A stretch of DNA of 11,216 nucleotides from Nocardioidaceae bacterium (GTDB taxonomy: Bacteria > Actinomycetota > Actinomycetes > Propionibacteriales > Nocardioidaceae): contig JACCZJ010000366.1 in assembly GCA_013696065.1 (NCBI GenBank), positions 1 through 11,216 on the forward strand, in the 5' to 3' direction. The notes below the pieces were generated by a model. The model made no database searches and was not told the origin of the DNA. It saw only the letters and a program-made list of their open reading frames with translations. The position numbers and the translations under genes were made by a program. Shown in pieces: positions 1 through 6,343 of this stretch. Every line of letters begins with the position of its first letter. Position 1 is the first letter of the stretch.

Positions 1-1032
1 ATGTTCGTCTACGCCTTGGCCATGCTGGCGCACAGCGTCGAATGGGCGCTGGCTCGACGACTCGAGACGTTGGCGCCAGAGCCAACCGCTTCGCGTACCA
101 CCGTCTCAGTCGGTGCTAGGGGATTGCCCGCCTGGCCGCAGCCCTCGACCTCGGTCGATGACGTGCCCGCGGCAGGGACTGCCCTGGGCTCCCCGCCGCG
201 GATCGGCTCCTCTGTCGAGGCCGGCGGAGGGGGACTTGACGAGGGTGATCCCGCAGGAAGCGAAGGAAGTGACCGCTACGGCCGCATCGGGCTATCGCTC
301 ACCGTCTTGGCCATGGCGCTGCACCTGGTGGGTGTGGTCACCCGAGGTGTGGCGGCGGAGCGTGTGCCGTGGGGCAGCATGTACGAATTCGCCATCACCG
401 GGTCACTCGCCGTTGCCATCGCCTATCTGGTCTTGGTTGTCGGCTCTGGCGTGCGGTGGATGGGTTTGCCGGTCACCGGATTCTTGGTGTCGGTGCTCGG
501 CGTCGCAGTGGTCGTGCTGTATCGACCAGTCGCTCCACTCGTCGCGGCCCTCAACTCCTACTGGATCGTCATCCACGTGACCGCCGCCGTGATCTCCAGC
601 GGGGCGTTCACGATCGGCGCCATCTGCTCGATACTTTTCCTCAAACGCCAGCGCTTGGAGGTTGCGGCCGCCGCCGGGGGCAATCTGGCGCCGCGCAGGG
701 GTTTCTTGTGGCGGATGCCCTCTTCCGCGGCCATCGACCAGGTCTCCTATCGCGTCCATGCCTTCGCGTTCCCACTGTGGACGTTCGCGGTCCTGACAGG
801 CGCCATCTGGGCGGACGAGGCGTGGGGACGCTTTTGGGGCTGGGATCCCAAAGAGGTCTGGGCCTTCATCACCTGGGTGGTGTACGCGGCATACCTGCAT
901 GCTCGTGCAACGGCAGGATGGCGCGGCCGTGGAGCGGCCTACATCGCCCTGGCCGGCTATGCCACGTTCCTGTTCAACTTCGTGGGCATCAACCTGCTGG
1001 GCTCGGGGCTCCACGCGTACTCGGGCATGTAG
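1..1032 (+). CDS. ccsB: Cytochrome c biogenesis protein CcsB (CcsA/ResC family, System II heme handling), 5' end possibly truncated
   Basis: Integral membrane partner of ResB in System II cytochrome c maturation; the family carries heme across the membrane and presents it to apocytochrome c outside. The WWD heme-binding signature is clear at residues 275-285 (WGRFWGWDPKE). Four candidate heme-ligand histidines are visible: H108 in a membrane helix, H192, H253, and H338 near the C-terminus. About eight hydrophobic segments can be read (roughly 1-18, 97-117, 128-148, 155-176, 187-214, 253-271, 286-303, 311-332). Residues 21-94 form a hydrophilic linker rich in Gly, Pro, Ser and Asp. The first helix looks short: related proteins usually have more hydrophobic sequence before the YALAMLAHSVEWA-like stretch, so the ATG at base 1 may be an internal Met and the gene may begin upstream of the window. 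ResB and CcdA would be expected just upstream, outside the view. The family call is firm; the start is not. Confidence 0.93.
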   Translation: MFVYALAMLAHSVEWALARRLETLAPEPTASRTTVSVGARGLPAWPQPSTSVDDVPAAGTALGSPPRIGSSVEAGGGGLDEGDPAGSEGSDRYGRIGLSLTVLAMALHLVGVVTRGVAAERVPWGSMYEFAITGSLAVAIAYLVLVVGSGVRWMGLPVTGFLVSVLGVAVVVLYRPVAPLVAALNSYWIVIHVTAAVISSGAFTIGAICSILFLKRQRLEVAAAAGGNLAPRRGFLWRMPSSAAIDQVSYRVHAFAFPLWTFAVLTGAIWADEAWGRFWGWDPKEVWAFITWVVYAAYLHARATAGWRGRGAAYIALAGYATFLFNFVGINLLGSGLHAYSGM

Positions 1033-1074
1033 ACCAAGCGGCGGCTTGAGCCGGCTGCGTAGGGAGCTTGCCGC

Positions 1075-1395
1075 CTACTGGGTCGGCTGGTCGCCTTTGG
1101 ACGGGTGATCGCCGTCTTCGGGTGGAGCGGGTCGCGGGTTGAGGCCACGCAAAAAGTCAGGGTCGTCGTCTGGAGCTATCACGCGCGGGCGAGGTCGGGG
1201 CGGCGTCTTGCGGACCTCCTCGCCGTTGGGCCTGCCGCCGATGAGCCAGGCCACCGGACCGGCGAGCGGCACTAACACGACGAGTGCCCACATCCCGCGT
1301 GACAGCTGCCGCACTTGACGTGGGTCGGACTGAGCAATCTCGACCCAGCAGTAGATGGCGATCACGATCAGCAAGATCGCTGGCAGGAACCGCAT
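1075..1395 (-). CDS. Small membrane protein with PLDc_N (phospholipase D-nuclease N-terminal) domain
   Basis: A 106-residue protein with two hydrophobic segments (about 3-20 and 35-53). The second carries the PLDc_N pattern: W36, then a proline- and glycine-containing turn (VPLAGPVAW, 42-50) ending in GGRP (53-56). The cytoplasmic-type tail (57-106) is rich in proline and charge and includes the acidic DDDPDFLRGL patch (76-85), which is common in actinobacterial members. PLDc_N was named from the N-terminus of PLD-like nucleases and cardiolipin synthases, but stand-alone copies like this one have no catalytic HKD motif, so no enzymatic role should be assigned. The gene is convergent with ccsB (42 bases between stops) and divergent from the dehydratase gene. 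A GAGG about 8 bases before the ATG can serve as ribosome binding site. Function unknown; possibly a membrane accessory protein linked to the respiratory genes around it. Confidence 0.8.
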   Translation of the reverse strand: MRFLPAILLIVIAIYCWVEIAQSDPRQVRQLSRGMWALVVLVPLAGPVAWLIGGRPNGEEVRKTPPRPRPRVIAPDDDPDFLRGLNPRPAPPEDGDHPSKGDQPTQ

Positions 1396-1512
1396 CTCTC
1401 CGCCTCTGTCCGGGAGGGGCCGTGAACCCCAGGGTCATCCCAGCCTAGTCCGATCCGCAAGCGGACCAGGGGCCTTCAGCCGCCGATGGCCAAACTGGAA
1501 CAACACCGTGAC

Positions 1513-1518
1513 TAAGGT
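1513..1518 (+). promoter_or_regulatory. Putative -10 hexamer giving a leaderless dehydratase mRNA
   Basis: TAAGGT matches the TANNNT form of actinobacterial -10 elements and ends exactly 6 bases before the ATG at 1525, so transcription would start at or next to the start codon. No convincing -35 was found 16-19 bases upstream. The same TANNNT-N6-start arrangement occurs at menE and menF. An alternative reading takes the AAGG inside the hexamer as a Shine-Dalgarno, 7 bases before the ATG. Confidence 0.45.
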
Positions 1519-1524
1519 CGGGGC

Positions 1525-2553
1525 ATGGATCTGCCTCCTACTGACTCCCTGCGTTCGGCCCGTGGCGGTGACCTGCCTGGAGCAGGCGACAGTGCGTCGG
1601 TGCTTGTCTCGAGGGCCGACATCGTGGCCGCCGCTCAGCGCATCGATGGCGCGATCCGGCATACGCCGATGTTGTCGACGACGCTGGGATCTGACGACGC
1701 ACCTTTGTGGGTCAAGGCTGAGTGCCTGCAAATCGGGGGTGCCTTCAAGCTGCGCGGCGCGCTGAACGCAATCAGCCTGCTCGACGCCGACGAGCGAGCT
1801 CGGGGGGTCGTGACGCACTCATCCGGCAACCACGCGCAGGCGTTGGCTCGGGCGGCACGGCTGGCGGGAGTTGACGCGACCGTGCTCATGCCGCAGCAGA
1901 CGCCGGCGGTCAAGCAACGTGCGACGCTGGCGCAGGGGGCACGTGTGGTGCTCGTCGACATCGCGGATCGCGTGGCCGAAACCGAGCGCATCCAGGCCGA
2001 GACGGGGGCGGTGTTCATCTCGCCGTATGACGATCCAGCCATCATCGCGGGACAGGGCACCGTCGGCCTGGAGATCCTGGCTGACCTGCCGGACGTGGCC
2101 AACGTCTATGTCCCGGTCAGTGGTGGCGGTCTGCTCAGCGGCGTGGCGGCCGCGATCAAGCCGGTCGCTGCCCACGTGCGGATCGTGGGCGTCGAGCCTG
2201 AGCTGGCCGGTGACCTCGCTGAGGGTTTTGCCAGCGGCACGCGGGCGGTGTGGGATACGGCTCTGACCGGCCGGACGATCGCCGACGGGCTGCGCACCCC
2301 CTCGGTGGGTAAGGCCAACTGGCACCACATCATGGAGCTGGTCGACGACGTGGTGACAGTCAGCGAAGACGCCATTCGTTCGGCCATGCGAGCGGTGATC
2401 CTCGACGCCCGGGTGGTGTGCGAGCCGAGCGGGGCGGTGGCGGTGGCGGGCTACCTCGAACATGGTTCGGTGTCGACTGGGCCAGCGGTGGCTGTCCTCT
2501 CGGGAGGCAACGTGGAGCCCGCACTCTTGATCGACGTACTGGCCGGGCGCTGA
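1525..2553 (+). CDS. PLP-dependent threonine/serine dehydratase (fold type II), short form without ACT domain
   Basis: Predicted to deaminate L-threonine to 2-oxobutanoate and/or L-serine to pyruvate (threonine ammonia-lyase type; IlvA/TdcB/serine racemase family). The PLP lysine is K75 in GAFKLRGA; family members usually have SFK, here AFK. The substrate and cofactor loop SSGNHAQ is at 99-105, the glycine-rich phosphate-binding loop SGGGLLSG at 199-206, and the C-terminal SGGN at 326-329. The 342 residues end just after the catalytic domain, so the C-terminal ACT-like domain of feedback-regulated biosynthetic IlvA is absent. Isoleucine inhibition is therefore unlikely, and a degradative or broad hydroxy-amino-acid role is favoured. 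The first 25 residues are hydrophilic and not part of the fold. A GTG at 1600 would give a 317-residue product closer to the usual length, but it lacks a well-spaced ribosome site, while 1525 has a -10-like element placed for a leaderless start. Substrate choice among threonine, serine and racemase activity cannot be settled from sequence. Confidence 0.88.
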   Translation: MDLPPTDSLRSARGGDLPGAGDSASVLVSRADIVAAAQRIDGAIRHTPMLSTTLGSDDAPLWVKAECLQIGGAFKLRGALNAISLLDADERARGVVTHSSGNHAQALARAARLAGVDATVLMPQQTPAVKQRATLAQGARVVLVDIADRVAETERIQAETGAVFISPYDDPAIIAGQGTVGLEILADLPDVANVYVPVSGGGLLSGVAAAIKPVAAHVRIVGVEPELAGDLAEGFASGTRAVWDTALTGRTIADGLRTPSVGKANWHHIMELVDDVVTVSEDAIRSAMRAVILDARVVCEPSGAVAVAGYLEHGSVSTGPAVAVLSGGNVEPALLIDVLAGR

Positions 2554-2630
2554 CCGCTGGTTGAGGTTCGGGTGCGGGTTTGGCCTCGAGCTGAGCGGTC
2601 TGGGCGCAGCGCTCGTCAGTGGTGACGATC

Positions 2631-2646
2631 GTGCTGTTCCCAGCAC
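2631..2646 (+). terminator. Hairpin downstream of the dehydratase gene, possible terminator
   Basis: GTGCTG-TTCC-CAGCAC is a perfect 6-bp stem with a 4-base loop, 77 bases after the dehydratase stop. A wider inverted pair GACCGCT/AGCGGTC (2552-2558 and 2594-2600) lies between it and the gene. There is no T-tract, so a termination role is uncertain. The rest of the 213-base gap 2554-2766 shows no gene. Confidence 0.3.
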
Positions 2647-2698
2647 CCTGGGGCGTCAACATCGCCACATTCACGCTGGCCCGCGCTCCTTCGGTCAG

Positions 2699-2729
2699 GT
2701 GACAGCCGGTCTGGAAGTTCGCCTAGGCT
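2699..2729 (+). promoter_or_regulatory. Possible promoter for the DUF4229 gene
   Basis: GTGACA (2699-2704) resembles a -35 and TAGGCT (2724-2729) fits the TANNNT -10 pattern. The spacer is 19 bases, slightly long. Predicted transcription would start about 30 bases before the GTG at 2767, leaving room for the AAAGG ribosome site near 2755-2759. Sequence pattern only. Confidence 0.3.
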
Positions 2730-2766
2730 GGCCGCGCCATCTCTCGCTGACCACCAAAGGCTCCAT

Positions 2767-3033
2767 GTGAAGATCTTCGTCCTCTACACCCTGGCTCGCC
2801 TCGGTATCTTCGCGGCGGTGTTCGGGGCGATCTGGCTGGTCGTCTACCGGCAGGTCGAGTGGAACTCGATCAACATCCTCTACACCGCTTTGATCGCAAT
2901 GGTCGCCTCCGCTGTCATCGCGATGCTGGCCTTGCGCCGCCTGCGCGACAAGCTCGCTGCCCACATCGCCGAGCGCTCCACCAAGGCAAAAGATGCATTC
3001 GAGGCTCGCCGCGGGGTAGAGGACTCCGACTAG
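2767..3033 (+). CDS. DUF4229-type small membrane protein
   Basis: An 88-residue protein beginning at GTG, with two membrane segments (about 4-27 and 36-57) separated by a short loop containing YRQVEWNS, and a charged, probably helical C-terminal tail (58-88, RRLRDKLAAHIAERSTKAKDAFEARR). This size and layout match the actinobacterial DUF4229 family, whose function is unknown; members are often found beside menA, as here (menA converges on it, 138 bases between stops). The GTG at 2767 is chosen because it follows an AAAGG site by about 7 bases; the ATG two bases earlier (2765) is followed at once by a stop in its own frame. Its position suggests a link to menaquinone or membrane processes, but that is inference from context only. 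Confidence 0.78.
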   Translation: MKIFVLYTLARLGIFAAVFGAIWLVVYRQVEWNSINILYTALIAMVASAVIAMLALRRLRDKLAAHIAERSTKAKDAFEARRGVEDSD

Positions 3034-3075
3034 AGAGCCGCCAAAGACTCCGGCTGCCCGCCCCGTCTTGTCGAT

Positions 3076-3105
3076 CACGCCAGGGTTCGCCCCTTTTCTG
3101 GCGTG
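3076..3105. terminator. Inverted repeat between convergent DUF4229 and menA genes, probable bidirectional terminator
   Basis: CACGCCAG (3076-3083) and CTGGCGTG (3098-3105) are perfect 8-base complements around a 14-base loop; one G-T pair could lengthen the stem. It sits midway in the 138-base gap between two converging genes, where a shared terminator is expected. There is no T-run just after the stem on either strand (a TTTT lies inside the loop), so it would be a non-canonical, high-GC-type terminator. Confidence 0.45.
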
Positions 3106-3171
3106 TCGGCCACATGGGGGGTCTCGGCTCAGGGGTCAAGGGCCAGGGAATGGGGGGAAGGAAGCGAAGCG

Positions 3172-4056
3172 TTAGGCGATGAGGAACCCGGCGAACAAAC
3201 CGGTGGCGTAGATCAGCCCGGCCAGGCCGGTGTCTTTGAGGACTGGGATCAGGTCAGGTCCGGCCGCCCTTCGACGTACGACGGCCAACGCTCGACCCGA
3301 CAGCGGCAGCGCCAGCAGCGCCAACATGAGCCACCAGGTGGTGAGACCGGCAACTACGCCCGCCACTGCGTAGGCGACGCCATGCAACGAGGCGAAGAGG
3401 CCGCGCGTCTTGCCGTCGCCCAGCACCACGGCGAGTGTGCGTTTGCCCACCAGCTCATCGGTCGGGATGTCCCTCAGATTGTTGGCCACCAAGATGGTGC
3501 AGGCCAACGCTCCCACCCCGGTTCCGAGCGCCGCACTCAACCAGCCGACCCCAGCTGCGAACGACTCCGTCTGCACGTATGCGGTGCCCATGACGGCGAC
3601 CAAACCGAAGAAGACGAAGACCCCGATCTCACCCAGAGCGTGGTAGCCGTAAGGGTTCGCGCCGCCGGTGTAGAACCAGGCCGCCACCATGGCGACGGCG
3701 CCGACAACCACCAGCCACCATGCGGTCGTCGCGGCCAACGCGAGCCCAGCGACAGCGGCACCACCGAAGCTTGCGAACGCCGCGCGTTTGACTTGTCGGG
3801 GGGAGGCTGCCCCCGAGCCGACCAGTCGCAGGGGACCCACCCTCGCCGTGTCCGTCCCCCGCACCCCGTCGGAATAGTCATTGGCGTAGTTGACTGCCAC
3901 CTGCAGGGCAAGCGCCACCACGAGCGCCAGCCCGGCTTTCCACCAGACCACGGAGTCGGCGTGCACAGCGACCCCAGTGCCCGCGAGGACCGGGGCGATG
4001 GCGGCGGGAAGGGTCCGAGGGCGGGCGCCCTCGATCCATTGAGAAGTCGTGGCCAT
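3172..4056 (-). CDS. menA: 1,4-dihydroxy-2-naphthoate polyprenyltransferase MenA
   Basis: Transfers the polyprenyl chain from polyprenyl diphosphate to 1,4-dihydroxy-2-naphthoate, with loss of CO2, giving demethylmenaquinone; a membrane protein of the UbiA superfamily. Both Asp-rich Mg-diphosphate motifs are present: N56-YANDYSDGVRGTD-69 and N192-NLRDIPTDELVGKRTL-208. The 294 residues contain about eight or nine hydrophobic helices spread over the whole length, typical for MenA. The start at 4056 gives MATTSQWIEGARPRTLPAA, the classic MenA N-terminus (W-x-x-G-x-R-P-R-T-L-P). The reading frame stays open upstream to 4494, but that part lacks family sequence. No good Shine-Dalgarno is seen; a GAGAAT hexamer ends 9 bases before the ATG. 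The gene is divergent from the menE operon across 261 bases and convergent with DUF4229, so it forms its own transcription unit. Confidence 0.96.
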   Translation of the reverse strand: MATTSQWIEGARPRTLPAAIAPVLAGTGVAVHADSVVWWKAGLALVVALALQVAVNYANDYSDGVRGTDTARVGPLRLVGSGAASPRQVKRAAFASFGGAAVAGLALAATTAWWLVVVGAVAMVAAWFYTGGANPYGYHALGEIGVFVFFGLVAVMGTAYVQTESFAAGVGWLSAALGTGVGALACTILVANNLRDIPTDELVGKRTLAVVLGDGKTRGLFASLHGVAYAVAGVVAGLTTWWLMLALLALPLSGRALAVVRRRAAGPDLIPVLKDTGLAGLIYATGLFAGFLIA

Positions 4057-4142
4057 GGCTGCGCGATTCTCGCAGCAGGCGTCCCGGCCGCGCTGGTCGG
4101 CCAGTCGCCAGCGCCACTTCTCCAGCGCCGCTCCTCCGGCGG

Positions 4143-4254
4143 CAGATTGGTGTTTCCCACGCCTCGGGCCACGCGTTGCACCAAATCCTTGCGCGCGGGC
4201 ATCGCATCGAGACTGCCGTCTTACGTCGTCGGAGCTACGCCATCCACCAATCTG
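4143..4254. repeat. Widely spaced 10-base inverted repeat in the menA-menE divergent spacer
   Basis: CAGATTGGTG (4143-4152) and CACCAATCTG (4245-4254) are perfect complements 92 bases apart; imperfect GC-rich complementarity continues just outside (CTCCGGCGG against GCGCCGGCTCCG). The 261-base spacer 4057-4317 otherwise shows no convincing gene on either strand. It must carry the menA promoter, and the arms could be an operator pair or chance. Confidence 0.3.
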
Positions 4255-4305
4255 GCGAGCGCCGGCTCCGGGCGGCGGCACGGCATTGGGTTGGCTGGCG
4301 CCGCC

Positions 4306-4311
4306 TAGAGT
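4306..4311 (+). promoter_or_regulatory. Putative -10 hexamer giving a leaderless menECD mRNA
   Basis: TAGAGT fits TANNNT and ends exactly 6 bases before the GTG at 4318. The GAGG at 4312-4315 is only 2 bases from the start codon, too close to act as a normal ribosome site, which favours a leaderless reading. No good -35 is seen at the usual distance. Confidence 0.45.
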
Positions 4312-4317
4312 GAGGCG

Positions 4318-5391
4318 GTGTCGGCAGCCGCATCGCTCAACCCGGTGTCGGGAGCACCTCGCGAGGTGGGGGAGCTCGTGGCGCGCTGGATAGAGGAGGA
4401 TCGGCCGGCGCCCTTGACGGTGCGCACCTCCGGCTCGACGGGGGAGCCTAAGGACGTGCTCTTGTCCGCCGACGCCGTGCGGGCTTCTGCCCACGCCACC
4501 TTGTCGCGACTAGGTGGTCCGGGTCAGTGGGTGCTGGCGCTTCCGGCCCACTACGTCGCCGGTCTGCAGGTGCTGGTCAGGTCGAGGCTCGCCGCCACTT
4601 CGCCCGTCATACTGCGCGAGCACGCGGACCTTGCGGCCGCCACAGGGGCGCTCACAGGCGAACGGCGCTACGTGTCGCTCGTGCCGACCCAGCTTCAGCG
4701 CTATCTGCAGGACCCTGTGGCATCAGAGGCGCTCGCCAGCTTCGACGCCGTGCTGCTCGGAGGATCGGCAGCGGCACCGGAGTTGCTCAGGCGAGCGCGC
4801 GATCACAAGCTGCGTGTGGTGACGACGTACGGCATGAGCGAAACCTGTGGCGGTTGCGTGTACGACGGCCAGCCGCTCGACGGAGTCAGGGTCGCTCTCG
4901 ACGAGCAGGGTTCGATACGGCTCGCCGGCCCGGTTCTCTTCGACGGTTATGCCGGTCGACCAGATCTCACAGCCGACGTGCTGAGCGACTGCTGGCTGCA
5001 CACCGCCGACCTGGGTCGCTTCGACGACGCGGGTCGTCTGGAGGTGCTGGGTCGGACAGACGATGTCGTCGTATCGGGCGGGGTCAATGTGGCGTTGCCG
5101 GCCGTGGAGCTTCGAGTAAGCGCGATGCCAGGAGTCGAGCAGTGTGTGGTGGTGGCACTGCCCGATCCGGAGTGGGGGAGTCGAGTCGTTGCAGTGGTGA
5201 AGGCCACGCCTAAAAGCGCCCCGCCTGACGTATCCGCCGTGCGCGACTGGGTGGGGGTTGAGCTGCCTCGCACCTGGGCCCCACGCGCGGTCGTGGCGCT
5301 CGACGGGCTGCCACTCACGGAGGCAGGCAAGCCCGATCGTCGCGCGGTGGTGGCCATGCTGCGCCAACAGCTCGGCGTTCGCCGTGGTTAG
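4318..5391 (+). CDS. menE: o-Succinylbenzoate-CoA ligase MenE
   Basis: Activates o-succinylbenzoate with ATP and CoA to OSB-CoA, AMP and diphosphate (adenylate-forming, ANL superfamily). The phosphate-binding loop is at 36-46 (RTSGSTGEPKD). The core motif YGMSET is at 171-176, the ribose-binding aspartate D231 is in HTADLGRF, hinge arginine R246 is in GRTDDVVVSGG, and the catalytic lysine of the C-terminal lid is K338 (TEAGKPDRR). At 357 residues it is short for the superfamily, as usual for actinobacterial MenE, which have a reduced N-terminal region. The GTG start at 4318 precedes the conserved region by about 15-20 residues and sits 6 bases after a -10-like hexamer. It is the first gene of menE-menC-menD, and the next gene begins inside its last codons. 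No menB is adjacent, although MenB uses its product. Confidence 0.95.
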   Translation: MSAAASLNPVSGAPREVGELVARWIEEDRPAPLTVRTSGSTGEPKDVLLSADAVRASAHATLSRLGGPGQWVLALPAHYVAGLQVLVRSRLAATSPVILREHADLAAATGALTGERRYVSLVPTQLQRYLQDPVASEALASFDAVLLGGSAAAPELLRRARDHKLRVVTTYGMSETCGGCVYDGQPLDGVRVALDEQGSIRLAGPVLFDGYAGRPDLTADVLSDCWLHTADLGRFDDAGRLEVLGRTDDVVVSGGVNVALPAVELRVSAMPGVEQCVVVALPDPEWGSRVVAVVKATPKSAPPDVSAVRDWVGVELPRTWAPRAVVALDGLPLTEAGKPDRRAVVAMLRQQLGVRRG

Positions 5392-6343
5392 ACAGCTCGA
5401 TGTGTTCACGCTGCCTATGAACGTGTCTTTCCGGCGGGTGGGCCGGCGACAGGGGGTGCTCATCCACGGTCACGTCGGGGTGGGAGAGTTCAGCCCCTTC
5501 GAGGAGTACGACGATGACGAGTCGACCGCCTGGCTCGCCGCCGCCCTGGAGGCCGCCGACCTCGAATTCCCCAGCCCCGTAAGGGATGCTGTGGCCGTCA
5601 ACTGCACCATCCCAGCTGTCGGCCCAGAGCGCGCCACCGAGATCGTGACTGCCCCACATGGATGCCGCACCGCCAAGGTGAAGGTGGCTGAGCCAGGGCA
5701 GACCCTTGACGATGACGTGGCCCGTGTCGGAGCGGTGAGGCAGGCGCTGGGACCGTCGGGTCGGCTACGCGTCGACGCCAACGGCGGCTGGACTGTCGCT
5801 GCAGCTGTCGAGGCGATCGCCGCCCTCGCCGAGTTCGACCTTGAGTACGTCGAGCAGCCGACGCGATCCGTCGAGGAGTTGCGGGAGGTGAGGCGGTCGG
5901 TCGACATACCGATCGCCGCGGACGAATCCATCCGTCGGGCGGCTGACCCGATGCGGGTCAAACTGCTGGAGGCGGCCGACATCGCCGTACTCAAGGTGCA
6001 ACCGCTGGGCGGAGTGCGAGCCTGCCTGCGATTGGCCGAGCAAATCGACATGCCGGTCGTGGTCTCGAGCGCCCTCGAGTCGTCGGTCGGCATCGCGGCA
6101 GGAGTGGCGTTGGCCGCGGCGTTGCCAGACCTCCCCTACGCGTGTGGGTTGGCGACAACCTCGATGCTGACACGGGATCTGGTGGCTGAGCCGTTGCGGG
6201 CGGTCGACGGGCACATCGCCGTACGGACGGTTGTCCCCGACGCCCGACTCCTCGCTGGCTCGTGGCCTGACCGGGCGACCGAGCGGCACTGGCTTGACCG
6301 GTTTGCGCGCTGCGAGCGACTCCTCAAGGATCGGCGACGATGA
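5384..6343 (+). CDS. menC: o-Succinylbenzoate synthase MenC
   Basis: Dehydrates SHCHC to o-succinylbenzoate; enolase superfamily, Mg-dependent. From the GTG at 5384 the protein is 319 residues. An N-terminal capping domain (VGVGEFSPFEEY, 31-42) is followed by the barrel, with the K-x-K pair K98/K100, metal ligands D131 (DANGGW), E157 (YVEQP) and D180 (AADES), and the second catalytic lysine K204 (VLKVQPLGG). All catalytic positions expected for OSB synthase are present. The open frame continues upstream inside menE to 5258, but that sequence is only menE read in another frame. The GTG at 5384 fits because the protein then begins VVRQLDVFTLPM, like related MenC N-termini. The gene overlaps menE by 8 bases and has no clear ribosome site of its own, so translational coupling is likely. 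It ends with an ATGA overlap into menD. Confidence 0.94.
   Translation: MVRQLDVFTLPMNVSFRRVGRRQGVLIHGHVGVGEFSPFEEYDDDESTAWLAAALEAADLEFPSPVRDAVAVNCTIPAVGPERATEIVTAPHGCRTAKVKVAEPGQTLDDDVARVGAVRQALGPSGRLRVDANGGWTVAAAVEAIAALAEFDLEYVEQPTRSVEELREVRRSVDIPIAADESIRRAADPMRVKLLEAADIAVLKVQPLGGVRACLRLAEQIDMPVVVSSALESSVGIAAGVALAAALPDLPYACGLATTSMLTRDLVAEPLRAVDGHIAVRTVVPDARLLAGSWPDRATERHWLDRFARCERLLKDRRR

Noticed and set aside
1033..1074. Possible terminator between ccsB and the PLDc_N gene (CGGC-TTGA-GCCG)
   Set aside because: A 4-bp stem with no T-tract is common by chance in GC-rich sequence.
1441..1447. AGCCTA as a minus-strand TAGGCT -10 for the PLDc_N gene
   Set aside because: No -35 at any usual spacing and an isolated hexamer 40-50 bases upstream of the start is not enough to support a promoter call.
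1819..2646. 275-residue minus-strand open frame
   Set aside because: Antisense shadow of the dehydratase gene with no domain and Arg/His-rich composition.
3103..4308. 401-residue open frame on the plus strand
   Set aside because: Lies antisense to menA, has no recognisable domain, and its composition (Arg, Gly, His, Gln rich) is typical of the reverse of a GC-rich gene; menA on the other strand has full family motifs.
4057..4494. N-terminal extension of menA up to 4494
   Set aside because: The frame is open but the added residues show no MenA similarity and run antisense across the menE start; the ATG at 4056 gives the standard MenA N-terminus.
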